This document shows positions 7,242 through 15,912 of a DNA stretch of 41,803 bases, one piece after another. Position numbers and translations under genes: made by a program. Each line of letters starts with the position of its first letter. Position 1 is the stretch's first letter. Source of the DNA: Vibrio maritimus (GTDB taxonomy: Bacteria > Pseudomonadota > Gammaproteobacteria > Enterobacterales > Vibrionaceae); assembly GCA_003263775.1 (NCBI GenBank), contig JYJJ01000088.1:1-41803 (forward strand), read 5' to 3'. The notes beneath the pieces are model-generated. The model searched no databases. It had not been told where the DNA came from and saw only the letters and a program-made list of their open reading frames with translations.

Positions 7242-9802
7242 GTGAAAGCGGAACAAAAACACACACCAATGATGCAGCAGTATCTGAAGCTAAAAGCCGA
7301 AAACCCAGATATTTTGCTGTTTTATCGCATGGGCGACTTTTACGAGCTGTTTTACGATGATGCCAAACGCGCATCACAATTGCTTGATATCTCGCTAACC
7401 AAGCGTGGTGCTTCTGCAGGTGAACCCATTCCAATGGCGGGTGTCCCTTTTCACGCTGTCGAAGGTTATCTTGCCAAACTGGTGCAGCTTGGTGAGTCGG
7501 TTGCGATTTGCGAACAAGTTGGCGATCCGGCGACCAGCAAAGGGCCGGTAGAAAGAAAAGTTGTTCGTATCGTCACACCGGGTACCGTCTCTGACGAAGC
7601 TCTACTCTCAGAACGACTCGATAACCTGATTGCCGCAATCTACCACCAAAACGGTAAATTTGGCTATGCCACTCTAGACATTACCTCTGGTCGTTTTCAA
7701 CTTTGTGAACCTCGTAGTGAAGAAGCGATGTTGGCCGAGTTGCAGCGCACCGCGCCAAAAGAACTTCTATTCCCTGAAGACTTTGAACCAGTTGGCATTA
7801 TGGCCAATCGCAATGGCAATCGCCGCCGTCCGGTTTGGGAATTTGAAATCGATACTGCTAGGCAGCAACTGAACCAACAATTTGGCACCAAAGACTGGTG
7901 GGTTTTGGTGTAGAGAAGTGTGAGCTCGGACTTTGTGCTGCAGGCTGTTTGATCCAGTACGTCAAAGACACCCAAAGAACCGCACTGCCTCATATTCGCT
8001 CACTGACGTTGGACAGCCAAGATCAATCTGTGATCCTTGATGCTGCAACAAGACGTAACCTAGAGCTCACGCAAAATCTCTCTGGCGGTCATGACAATAC
8101 GCTCGCTGAAGTGCTCGATCATACTGCAACGGCCATGGGCAGTCGTATGCTCAAGCGCTGGATCCACCAGCCAATGCGCTGCCAAAAAACGCTGAACTAT
8201 CGCCTAGATGCGATCTCCGAAATCAAGCAAGACGCCCTTTACACAGAGCTAGCGCCAACACTCAAACAGATCGGCGATATTGAACGTATCCTAGCAAGAT
8301 TGGCACTGCGCTCAGCAAGGCCGCGTGACATGGCACGTCTGCGTAGTGCACTCCAGCAGTTACCTGAGCTAGCACTTGGCCTAGAGACGGTGGCACATCC
8401 GTACCTCAAGCAGCTCGCCGAATTCTCTGCACCAATGGACTCAATGGCAGAGCTACTTGAGCGCGCCATTAAAGACAACCCTCCGGTTGTGATTCGAGAT
8501 GGCGGTGTGATTGCAGATGGTTACAATGCCGAGCTAGACGAGTGGCGAGACCTTGCCAACGGCGCAACGGCCTACCTTGACAAGCTTGAGCACGATGAAC
8601 GTGATCGTCACGGCATCGACACCCTTAAGGTTGGCTACAACAATGTTCACGGCTTCTACATTCAGGTGAGCCGTGGTCAGAGCCACCTTGTGCCGCCGCA
8701 TTACGTTCGTCGTCAAACGTTAAAAAATGCCGAGCGCTACATTATCCCAGAGCTTAAAGAGCACGAAGATAAAGTATTAAACTCAAAATCAAAAGCGCTC
8801 GCCATAGAGAAAAAGCTATGGGAAGAGCTGTTTGATTTGCTGCTGCCAAATCTAGAGCAGCTTCAAAACCTAGCGTCCGCTTTGTCCCAGCTCGATGTAT
8901 TGCAAAACTTAGCTGAGCGCGCAGAAAGCCTAGACTACTGCCGACCAACATTAACCGAAAAAGCAGGCATTCAGATCCAGTCAGGCCGTCACCCTGTGGT
9001 TGAACAGGTCATGGATGAGCCGTTTATTGCCAACCCAATAGCGCTTAACCCAGAGCGTAAGATGCTGATCGTTACCGGTCCAAACATGGGTGGTAAATCG
9101 ACCTATATGCGTCAAACTGCGCTGATTGCATTGATGGCTCACATCGGCTGTTACGTGCCAGCTGAGTCGGCTGAGATCGGTTCACTCGATCGTATATTTA
9201 CTCGTATTGGCGCTTCTGATGATCTTGCCTCTGGCCGCTCGACCTTCATGGTTGAGATGACTGAAACCGCTAATATCTTGCACAATGCCACTCAAAACAG
9301 CTTAGTGCTGATGGATGAGATTGGCCGCGGCACCAGTACCTACGATGGCCTATCACTCGCTTGGGCAAGTGCAGAATGGTTAGCGACCAAAGTGGGTGCT
9401 ATGACGCTGTTTGCAACACACTATTTTGAGCTCACCGAGATGCCAAATCAGTTGCCAAACCTCGCCAATGTTCATTTGGATGCGGTGGAGCATGGTGACT
9501 CGATTGCGTTTATGCATGCGGTTCAAGAAGGTGCGGCAAGTAAGTCCTATGGCCTTGCCGTTGCGGGTCTTGCTGGTGTGCCAAAAGCGGTGATTAAAAA
9601 CGCGCGCCAAAAACTGACGCAGCTAGAGCAGATCGGTCAGAATCCAGCGCGAGCAGAATCACCAAAGGTGGATATTGCGAATCAATTGAGCTTGATTCCG
9701 GAGCCAAGTGAAGTGGAAGAAGCGTTGGCGCAGATTAATCCGGATGATTTGACGCCGCGTCAGGCGTTGGAAGAGTTGTATCGGTTGAAGCAGTTGCTTT
9801 AG
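7242..9802 (+). CDS. mutS: DNA mismatch repair protein MutS (one frameshift)
   Basis: Recognises mismatches and small loops and recruits MutL. The repaired protein is about 853 residues. The N-terminal mismatch-wedge motif GDFYELF has Phe33-Tyr34-Glu35; the core and clamp regions follow. The ATPase has GPNMGGKST (Walker A), MVEMTETANILHNAT, LVLMDEIGRGTSTYDG (Walker B and signature) and ATHYFELTEM. GTG 7242 is preferred because AAGAAG lies five bases upstream; GTG 7236 is also in frame. The frame breaks near 7895, where one C of a CC pair is missing; restoring it gives GTKDLVGFGVEKCELG and joins both halves. If real, the strain would be a hypermutator, but the same defect type across neighbouring essential genes points to error. 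Divergent from pncC. Confidence 0.96.
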
Positions 9803-9831
9803 GATTAAGATCAAGAGATTACCCCTCCTAG

Positions 9832-9852
9832 CCTCCCCTTATAAAGGGGAGG
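9832..9852. repeat. REP-like palindrome after mutS
   Basis: CCTCCCCTT-ATA-AAGGGGAGG is a perfect 9-bp inverted repeat with a 3-nt loop, in the 81-bp gap between convergent genes. There is no U-tract on either side. Short C/G-rich palindromes with a TTATAA centre occur as dispersed intergenic repeats in many bacteria; whether this one is repeated elsewhere in the genome cannot be seen here. It could act as an mRNA 3' stabiliser. Confidence 0.6.
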
Positions 9853-9883
9853 AACAACTGGCTCGCTGCGCATCGCCTAGTTA

Positions 9884-10677
9884 TTAGAGAGCTACGTGGG
9901 TGACGCAGAGTTGTTGGCTGAGTGCGACGTCGAACTCTTGTTGTTGGCCATCGAGTTCTACTACTAGGTTGTAGAGATCCTCTTTACTCGGTTTTTCTGG
10001 GTCTGCGTATTTAGGTGCTTCTATCTGAAACAGTGCGGATGCTTGATTAGCGCGAACGTCTATCGGCAAAAAGTAGGTCATACCATCAAACTTGACCGAC
10101 GCAGAGACAAGGCCAGCGCGAAACGTTTGATAATGTAAGTCCACTTTGAATTCACAACCGCCACCATGATGCCAGATCTGCTCCATCGCCACATGCTCAA
10201 GACGTACGTGAGGAATAAACTGCAAATAAGGCATTTGCCAAACGCCCATACGCTTATCGGTGCGAGACTTTTCTTGGACCAGCGAACAAGTTGGCGCACT
10301 GTCGATATCAACAAGCAGGTCATCTTCATCATACTCAAGAAATAGGATTTCAACTCGATTTGGGCCTTGTTGAAGATGGGCTCGGATCTCTTTGCGATAG
10401 GTAGTCTCACTGCCGTCACAATCCATGACCGCACGTCCGTTGATACGCACCTCTGCGTAATAATCAACGCCGCCAATAACCAAATCTACCGCAGGGTTCG
10501 CCAACTGAGCCTCCGTGAGCTCAAAGTCATGCATTAAGTGCCACTCTTGCTCGCGAATCGCTTGCTCAGACAAGGTTTCTGGTAGTACTTGGCTCAGTGC
10601 ACCGGGAAACATCAGATCATCTTGAGGGATGGAGAGATCGGTAAGGGGGAGAGTTGCCAAAGACCGGCGAGATTCAT
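9884..10677 (-). CDS. Orphan GH2-type sugar-binding beta-sandwich protein (frameshifted near start)
   Basis: The protein resembles the N-terminal jelly-roll domain of family 2 glycosidases such as beta-mannosidase, but no catalytic barrel follows, so a hydrolase function is unlikely. Conserved-looking pieces are LAGLWQLSPL at the N-terminus (the G-x-W start of these domains), DLVIGGVDYYAEVRINGRAV and MGVWQMPYLQFIPHVRLEHV. The reading frame open to 10660 begins at a weak TTG. A better start, ATG 10677 (MNLAGLW, or ATG 10683), is out of frame by one base at the G run 10645-10649; one extra base restores a 264-residue protein. No signal peptide is visible, so it is probably cytoplasmic. Convergent with mutS, downstream of rraB. 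Ligand unknown. Confidence 0.72.
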
Positions 10678-10753
10678 CTTCATTAATTATATTGACCTAG
10701 ATCATGTTAGGCGAAGTATAATCAAATCGAATTTGGAAAGATAGCAAGATCAA

Positions 10754-10778
10754 AAAAGGTCAGCGGAGCTGACCTTTT
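10754..10778 (-). terminator. Rho-independent terminator of rraB
   Basis: AAAAGGTCAGC and GCTGACCTTTT form a perfect 11-bp stem with a 3-nt loop right after the rraB stop; on the minus strand the stem is followed by more T residues. Confidence 0.9.
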
Positions 10779-10787
10779 CATCAAGAC

Positions 10788-11201
10788 TTATTCGTCTTCA
10801 TCATCTTCTTCAGGGTAAAGCGCATCTTCGCCTTCGTAGTACGTACCCCAGCCATCATAGATAATGTCGTATTTCTCTGCCAATTGAACCAACTTTTCAA
10901 CCTGAGCATCAATTTGCTCAGCGTTCAATGTCGATTCCATTGTCGCATCACAACAAAGTAGCTTATTGCCATCTTCGTCTTCGGTTTCTTCTGCTTCTAG
11001 CACCTCGAAGCCCATCTTGAACGCTTCAACGACCGCTTTCTCCAGACGATCAAAGTCTTCAGCGAACAGGTGGTGTTCGATCTCGTAAAGTGCTTCTGGA
11101 TCACTTCCATCTTCAATTAGTGCTTGAATGATATCGCGAGTTTCTTCCTTCTGAAATTCGATCAGTTCTTCAACGGACATATACTCATCTTGTTGAGACA
11201 T
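10788..11201 (-). CDS. rraB: Regulator of RNase E activity RraB
   Basis: A 137-residue very acidic protein of the RraB family (formerly YjgD). In E. coli RraB binds the C-terminal scaffold of RNase E and remodels the degradosome, slowing decay of a subset of mRNAs. Visible family features are the N-terminal VEELIEFQKEETRDIIQALIEDGSDP helix, the HHLFAEDFDRLEKAVVEAFKMGFEV segment, a CCDATMES stretch and the GWGTYYEG block before the EEDDEDE acidic tail. ATG 11201 is preceded by GGAG at about seven bases. It is divergent from arcA across a 562-bp gap; rraB also lies beside an ornithine carbamoyltransferase gene in E. coli. Intact. Confidence 0.93.
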   Translation of the reverse strand: MSQQDEYMSVEELIEFQKEETRDIIQALIEDGSDPEALYEIEHHLFAEDFDRLEKAVVEAFKMGFEVLEAEETEDEDGNKLLCCDATMESTLNAEQIDAQVEKLVQLAEKYDIIYDGWGTYYEGEDALYPEEDDEDE

Positions 11202-11236
11202 AAAGTGCTCCAGCTATAAATAGGTTAACGGCATGA

Positions 11237-11265
11237 ATAATACGAGAAGTCGCCGGAGATCGAAA
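11237..11265 (-). promoter_or_regulatory. Possible rraB promoter
   Basis: On the minus strand TTTCGA and TATTAT are separated by 17 bp, about 36 bp before the rraB start. The -35 is weak. Several GATC-containing short repeats surround it. Confidence 0.4.
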
Positions 11266-11320
11266 GATCAAAACGAGATCTTTGCTGACTATTTTTTGAA
11301 ATCGCATTGAGCGCAAAGTA

Positions 11321-11332
11321 TGATCAAGATCA
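11321..11332. promoter_or_regulatory. FNR-like dyad upstream of rraB/arcA
   Basis: TGATCAAGATCA matches the TGAT-N4-ATCA core of FNR sites but lacks the outer T and A. It is 120 bp from rraB and more than 400 bp from arcA, so a role in arcA control is not secure. Confidence 0.25.
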
Positions 11333-11704
11333 CATATACATAAATTTAACATTTTAATGACCGAAGGCTTCCCTTTTTTTAGGTGCATGAGTGGTGAACA
11401 GTAAACTCAACTCAGATCACCGCAAAGTTATAGATAAAGCATGCATATCCGCCTGCCAATCAACCACAATCCAGATTTTCGTTTTATTCATTAATCAATA
11501 ATAAACCCGCCAAAAAATGGATTTCTATTCAAAATAAAAACATGAAAACGAAGAGTCATTGAGCATAAAACGCTGCATATCCAAGCATTCATCCTCCCAG
11601 GTGAATAGCCAAAATACCGCCATCTTTATCTGTATAGAATCCATCAATCAATAAATTTAACTGCAAATAAATCCTTGAACAGTGATATTTACTGGCCATT
11701 AAAC

Positions 11705-11733
11705 TTGCATCTTTATAACAAGCTTGTCATAAA
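11705..11733 (+). promoter_or_regulatory. Possible arcA promoter
   Basis: TTGCAT and CATAAA are separated by 17 bp, ending about 30 bp before the arcA ATG; AAGGAA serves as ribosome binding site. Confidence 0.45.
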
Positions 11734-11763
11734 TAGCGGCAGATCAAGCTGAAAGGAATCGTA

Positions 11764-12984
11764 ATGAGTAAGTTGTATGTCGGCTCGGAAGTCGGTCAAT
11801 TACGACGCGTTTTGCTAAACCGTCCAGAAAGAGCCCTAACCCACCTCACCCCATCTAACTGTCATGAACTGTTGTTCGATGACGTACTGGCAGTAGAAGC
11901 GGCTGGCGAAGAGCACGATGCTTTTGCAAGCACACTGCGCAGCCAAGACGTCGAGGTTTTGCTGCTTCATGACTTGCTAGTGGAAACCCTCGCAGTAGAC
12001 GATGCCAGAGCCTGGCTACTCGATACGCAAATCTCCGATTTTCGCTACGGACCTATTTTTGCCAGCGAGCTGCGTCAATACCTAGCGCAAATGGACAACG
12101 AGCATTTAGCGACCGTGTTGCTCGGTGGTCTCGCCTACTCTGAGCTACCAATCAAAACACCATCGATATTGCAAAAGATGAGCAGGCCGCTCGACTTTGT
12201 CATTGAGCCTTTGCCTAACCATCTTTTCACCCGCGATACCTCATGCTGGGTGTATGGCGGCGTTTCACTAAACCCAATGATGAAACCGGCTCGTCAACGC
12301 GAAACCAATCACCTTCGTGCTATCTACCGTTGGCATCCTACGTTTGCAGGCCAAGACTTTATTAAATACTTCGGTGATGAAGATCTGCACTACGACAATG
12401 CCAATATCGAAGGCGGCGACGTTCTGGTCATTGGTAAAGGTGCAGTGCTCATTGGCATCTCTGAGCGCACCACACCTCAAGGGGTGGAAAATCTGGCGGC
12501 CAGCTTGTTTAAATCTGGTCAGGCGAGCCAAGTGATTGCTATCGACCTGCCTAAGCATCGCTCATGCATGCACTTAGATACGGTGATGACTCACATGGAT
12601 GTCGATACCTTCTCTGTCTACCCTGAAATCATCAATGATAAGCTTGATACTTGGCGCTTAACGCCATCGAATAACGGTCAAATGCAGGTTGAGAAGCTGC
12701 CAAACTATCTGAAGGCACTAGAAAGCGCGCTGGATGTGGATCAGTTGAAGATCATCACAACAGGTGGCGACAACTACGAAGCCGAGCGAGAGCAATGGAA
12801 CGACGCTAACAATGTGCTGACGGTCAAACCTGGTGTTGTCATTGGCTATGAACGCAACGTGTACACCAATGAGAAATACGACAAAGCCGGCATTCAAGTG
12901 TTGACCATTCCGGGCAATGAACTTGGCCGTGGTCGTGGCGGTGCTCGCTGCATGAGCTGCCCAATTGAACGCGATGGCATTTAA
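11764..12984 (+). CDS. arcA: Arginine deiminase
   Basis: Hydrolyses L-arginine to citrulline and ammonia, the first step of the arginine deiminase pathway, which yields ATP once carbamoyl phosphate is used by carbamate kinase and also raises pH. The 406-residue length is normal. Conserved blocks are VLLNRPERALTHLTP near the N-terminus, LFTRDTSCW, NIEGGDVLVIGKGAVLIGISERTT, HLDTVMTHMDVDTF (catalytic His and Asp) and the C-terminal GRGRGGARCMSCP with catalytic Cys396. It is followed 122 bp later by an ornithine carbamoyltransferase that could use its citrulline, but no arcC or arginine/ornithine antiporter gene is in the window. It has its own terminator, so it is not strictly an operon with argF. 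Intact. Confidence 0.96.
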   Translation: MSKLYVGSEVGQLRRVLLNRPERALTHLTPSNCHELLFDDVLAVEAAGEEHDAFASTLRSQDVEVLLLHDLLVETLAVDDARAWLLDTQISDFRYGPIFASELRQYLAQMDNEHLATVLLGGLAYSELPIKTPSILQKMSRPLDFVIEPLPNHLFTRDTSCWVYGGVSLNPMMKPARQRETNHLRAIYRWHPTFAGQDFIKYFGDEDLHYDNANIEGGDVLVIGKGAVLIGISERTTPQGVENLAASLFKSGQASQVIAIDLPKHRSCMHLDTVMTHMDVDTFSVYPEIINDKLDTWRLTPSNNGQMQVEKLPNYLKALESALDVDQLKIITTGGDNYEAEREQWNDANNVLTVKPGVVIGYERNVYTNEKYDKAGIQVLTIPGNELGRGRGGARCMSCPIERDGI

Positions 12985-12998
12985 ACATAACTATTTAC

Positions 12999-13025
12999 AA
13001 AAGCCCCAAATAAGGGGCTTTTTTT
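12999..13025 (+). terminator. Rho-independent terminator of arcA
   Basis: AAAAGCCCC and GGGGCTTTT form a 9-bp stem around a short A-rich loop, followed by a run of T to 13025. It separates arcA from argF. Confidence 0.93.
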
Positions 13026-13035
13026 GCACTTAAAT

Positions 13036-13049
13036 AAAATAATTATTCA
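13036..13049 (+). promoter_or_regulatory. Candidate ArgR box at the argF promoter
   Basis: AAAATAATTATTCA matches 12 of 14 positions of the ArgR consensus TGAATWWWWATTCA and overlaps the predicted -35, a position suited to arginine-dependent repression. Confidence 0.5.
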
Positions 13050-13074
13050 CAAAATAAGAATTTGTATGTATAAA
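13046..13074 (+). promoter_or_regulatory. argF promoter
   Basis: TTCACA (13046-13051) and TATAAA (13069-13074) are separated by 17 bp, 32 bp before the argF start. Confidence 0.6.
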
Positions 13075-13106
13075 TAGAATCAACAACTAACACAGAGGTA
13101 CGGACC

Positions 13107-14111
13107 ATGGCTTACAACTTACGGAATAGGAACTTTCTCAAGCTTCTCGACTTCACGCCAAAAGAAATTCAATTTCTGCTCGATATGTCTAAAGAGCTCA
13201 AATCGGCAAAATACGCCGGTACAGAACAAAAGAAACTCGTTGGCAAAAACATTGCACTTATCTTCGAAAAAGCGTCGACCCGTACCCGATGTGCTTTTGA
13301 AGTGGCAGCCTTTGATCAAGGTGCACAAGTGTCTTACATCGGCCCTTCTGGCTCGCAAATTGGTCACAAAGAATCGATGAAAGATACGGCGCGCGTGTTA
13401 GGTCGTATGTACGATGGCATTGAATATCGCGGCTTTGGCCAAGAGATTGTTGAAGAGCTTGGCGCACATGCTGGCGTTCCGGTATGGAATGGTTTAACAG
13501 ACGAGTTCCACCCTACTCAAATCCTTGCCGACTTCCTTACTATGCTTGAGCACGGCAAAGGTAAGCAACTGCATCAAATCAAATTTGCTTACTTAGGTGA
13601 CGCGCGCAATAACATGGGCAACTCGCTCATGGTGGGCGCAGCCAAAATGGGCATGGATATTCGTTTGGTCGCCCCTAAAGCATTTTGGCCAGAACAGAGC
13701 TTAGTCGATGAGTGTCAGACCATTGCTCAAACCACCGGTGCGACCATCACCCTAACCGAGGATGTCCAAGCGGGCGTCAAAGATTGTGACTTCCTATATA
13801 CCGACGTTTGGGTATCGATGGGCGAATCTGCCGAGGCATGGGAAGAGCGAATCGCTTTAATGAAACCTTATCAAGTCAACATGGCGATGATCGAAGCAAC
13901 TGGGAATAAAAACGTGAAATTTATGCACTGTTTGCCCGCTTTCCATGATGACCAGACGACTATAGGTAAAGAAATTGCGGATAAATATGGACTCAATGGC
14001 CTTGAAGTGACCAATGATGTGTTTGAGTCTGAATATTCAATCGTTTTTGATGAAGCAGAGAACCGCATGCATACTATTAAAGCGGTCATGGTAGCCACTT
14101 TAGGCAGCTAA
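13107..14111 (+). CDS. argF: Ornithine carbamoyltransferase
   Basis: Makes citrulline from ornithine and carbamoyl phosphate in arginine biosynthesis; catabolic homologues (ArcB) run the reverse reaction. The 334-residue protein has the carbamoyl-phosphate loop STRTR at 57-61, HPTQ (DEFHPTQILADF), the DARNNMGNS segment binding the second substrate and HCLPAFHD with the reactive Cys. Start ATG 13107 follows AGAGGTACGG. It is separated from arcA by a terminator and has its own promoter with a candidate ArgR box, which favours the biosynthetic assignment. Adjacency to arcA leaves a catabolic role possible. E. coli has argI at the corresponding place, near rraB and pyrBI. Intact. Confidence 0.93.
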   Translation: MAYNLRNRNFLKLLDFTPKEIQFLLDMSKELKSAKYAGTEQKKLVGKNIALIFEKASTRTRCAFEVAAFDQGAQVSYIGPSGSQIGHKESMKDTARVLGRMYDGIEYRGFGQEIVEELGAHAGVPVWNGLTDEFHPTQILADFLTMLEHGKGKQLHQIKFAYLGDARNNMGNSLMVGAAKMGMDIRLVAPKAFWPEQSLVDECQTIAQTTGATITLTEDVQAGVKDCDFLYTDVWVSMGESAEAWEERIALMKPYQVNMAMIEATGNKNVKFMHCLPAFHDDQTTIGKEIADKYGLNGLEVTNDVFESEYSIVFDEAENRMHTIKAVMVATLGS

Positions 14112-14153
14112 CAAAGTTGCCAATAATTGACGCTAAATGTTTGATGTAATCGC

Positions 14154-14181
14154 TTGCGCTCGCAAATTTTGGGCGTATAAT
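14154..14181 (+). promoter_or_regulatory. pyrL-pyrBI promoter
   Basis: TTGCGC and a perfect TATAAT are separated by 16 bp, about 29 bp before the leader peptide start. Confidence 0.75.
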
Positions 14182-14209
14182 TCTCGGCAATTTGTCTGGG
14201 GAACGATTA

Positions 14210-14296
14210 ATGGCGCAAGCGAGTTTGACATCACTACACACTCTCGGTAAGCAATTTGCTTATCACGCACCGTTATTATTTCCTATCGAATTCTAA
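14210..14296 (+). CDS. pyrL: pyrBI operon leader peptide PyrL
   Basis: A 28-codon open frame (MAQASLTSLHTLGKQFAYHAP followed by LLFPIEF) with a good GGGGA ribosome site. It ends at the first base of the attenuator stem, so a ribosome finishing it would cover the hairpin. Its 3' part is U-rich (cgttattatttcctatcg), suited to RNA polymerase pausing when UTP is low. This is the logic of E. coli pyrBI attenuation: at low UTP the polymerase pauses, the leader ribosome catches up, the terminator cannot form and pyrBI is transcribed. The peptide itself is probably without function. Recognised from position and architecture, not from sequence identity. Confidence 0.85.
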   Translation: MAQASLTSLHTLGKQFAYHAPLLFPIEF

Positions 14297-14320
14297 GCCT
14301 CCCAATATGGGGGCTTTTTT
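14296..14320 (+). terminator. pyrBI attenuator
   Basis: AGCCTCC pairs with GGGGGCT (7 bp, one G-U) around a 6-nt loop, followed by six T. It begins at the pyrL stop codon and lies 69 bp before pyrB, the arrangement of a UTP-sensing transcription attenuator. Confidence 0.88.
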
Positions 14321-14388
14321 ATGGTCGTTAATCTCTAAATCACTTAGAGAAAGTATCTGGTCTGGTTGTAACTATAGGGAAGATAAAC

Positions 14389-15317
14389 ATGGCGAATACG
14401 CTCTATCAAAAGCACATTATCTCGATTCCGGAACTGTCACGTGAGGAGCTAGAGCTCATCGTGAAAACCGCGGGTCATCTAAAATCCAACCCTCAACCTG
14501 AGTTAATCAAGAATAAAGTCGTGGCGAGCTGCTTCTTCGAGCCATCGACACGTACCCGACTTCTTTCGAAACGGCTATCCAGCGCATCGGCGGTGATGTG
14601 ATTGGTTTCGACAGCGGTGGCAACACTTCACTAGCGAAAAAAGGCGAGACGCTGGCAGACTCTGTACAGGTCATCTCTTCCTACGTTGATGCCTTCGTCA
14701 TGCGCCACCCACAAGAAGGCGCAGCCCGTCTTGCTTCTGAGTTCTCTAACGGTGTACCAGTTATCAATGCGGGAGACGGTGCAAACCAACACCCAACACA
14801 AACCCTGCTTGACCTGTACTCTATTTATGAGACGCAAGGTCGTCTAGATGACATCAACGTTGCGTTTGTGGGCGACCTAAAATACGGCCGCACAGTTCAC
14901 TCATTGACTCAAGCACTGGCTAAATTCGACAACGTGCGCTTCTTCTTTATCGCACCAGAAGCGCTAGCGATGCCTGATTACATCTGTGAAGAACTAGAAG
15001 AAGCGGGCATTCAATATAGCCTGCACACGGACATCGACAGTGTTGTGCCAGAACTTGATATCCTTTACATGACTCGCGTACAGAAAGAGCGTTTTGACGA
15101 ATCTGAATACGCACACATTAAGTCGGCGTATATCTTGTCTGCAGAGACGCTGAAAGATGCACGCGATAACCTTAAAGTGCTGCACCCACTGCCTCGCGTG
15201 GATGAAATTACCGTAGACGTTGATAAAACGCCTTACGCATATTACTTCCAACAAGCAGAAAACGGTGTATACGCTCGTGAAGCGCTACTAGCACTTGTTC
15301 TAAACGAAGCACTTTAA
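14389..15317 (+). CDS. pyrB: Aspartate carbamoyltransferase catalytic chain (one frameshift)
   Basis: Condenses carbamoyl phosphate and aspartate to carbamoyl aspartate, the committed step of pyrimidine synthesis; works as the dodecamer with PyrI. The repaired length is 309 residues. STRTR binds carbamoyl phosphate (residues 53-57), HPTQTLLDLY follows in the middle, VGDLKYGRTVHSL is the aspartate-side segment and HPLPRVDEI lies near the C-terminus. Start ATG 14389 follows AGGGAAG. The frame breaks near 14561, where one T of a TTT run is missing; adding it gives [22 protein letters not shown] across the join. pyrI starts 12 bp downstream, so they are one operon under the pyrL attenuator. Confidence 0.95.
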
Positions 15318-15329
15318 GGAGAGACTGTC

Positions 15330-15791
15330 ATGGCTAAAGAAACTCAATTGCAGGTTGAAGCAATCAAAAACGGCACCGTTATTGACCACATCCCAGCAAA
15401 TATTGGCATCAAGGTATTGAAGCTGTTCGCGATGGATGAATCAAAGCAGCGCGTGACTATCGGCCTGAACTTGCCGTCATCAGCACTAGGCAGTAAAGAT
15501 CTGCTAAAGATTGAAAACGTGTTTATCACCGAAGAGCAAGCGAACAAGCTAGCACTGTATGCTCCACATGCCACAGTAAACCAGATTGAAAATTACGAAG
15601 TGTGCAAAAAGCTGGCGTTAGAGCTTCCAGAAACCATCACTGGTGTTTTTGAGTGCCCGAACAGCAACTGCATCACGCACAACGAGCCAGTAGACAGCAG
15701 CTTCAAGGTATTTGAAAAGCACGAAGACATCCGTTTGAAATGCAAATACTGCGAAAAAGTTTACTCTCGAGAGATCGTGACCGAACGCTAG
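15330..15791 (+). CDS. pyrI: Aspartate carbamoyltransferase regulatory chain
   Basis: Regulatory subunit of aspartate carbamoyltransferase that binds CTP/UTP (inhibition) and ATP (activation) and bridges catalytic trimers. The 153-residue protein has the N-terminal nucleotide-binding domain (VEAIKNGTVIDHIPANIGIKVLKL). Its C-terminal zinc domain has Cys109, Cys114, Cys138 and Cys141, the same positions as in the E. coli enzyme. Start ATG 15330 follows AAGGAGA. It is the last gene of the pyrLBI operon and is followed by a strong terminator. Intact. Confidence 0.97.
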   Translation: MAKETQLQVEAIKNGTVIDHIPANIGIKVLKLFAMDESKQRVTIGLNLPSSALGSKDLLKIENVFITEEQANKLALYAPHATVNQIENYEVCKKLALELPETITGVFECPNSNCITHNEPVDSSFKVFEKHEDIRLKCKYCEKVYSREIVTER

Positions 15792-15816
15792 AGTTAATCA
15801 CAAGTCAATCGTCATT

Positions 15817-15856
15817 CAAGCCTACAATATTTCTCATTATTGTAGGCTTGATTTTT
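15817..15856 (+). terminator. Terminator of pyrBI
   Basis: CAAGCCTACAATA and TATTGTAGGCTTG form a perfect 13-bp stem with an 8-nt loop, followed by ATTTTT. Confidence 0.93.
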
Positions 15857-15912
15857 ATTTGTCCTAGAGGCAGTCTTAAGCTCTTACTAATCCCATCATA
15901 ATGGATAAAACG

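Larger units (their letters stand above)
11202..11763. other. 562-bp gene-free divergent region between rraB and arcA
   Basis: No plausible coding frame is seen. It contains the candidate rraB and arcA promoters and a core FNR-like dyad TGATCAAGATCA at 11321-11332. A sequence near the ArgR box consensus (TGGATTTCTATTCA, 11518-11531, 12 of 14 positions) and a 9-bp direct repeat TGCATATCC at 11442 and 11574 are also present. It is AT-rich in its right half. Regulatory calls are by eye and tentative. Confidence 0.5.

Noticed and set aside
7150..7434. 94-residue minus-strand open frame over the mutS start
   Set aside because: It is antisense to the conserved mutS N-terminus, resembles no family known to me and has arbitrary composition; treated as a shadow.
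10692..10705. FNR-like TTGACCTAGATCAT before the sugar-binding gene
   Set aside because: One mismatch in each half and placed between -10 and start codon; too weak by eye.
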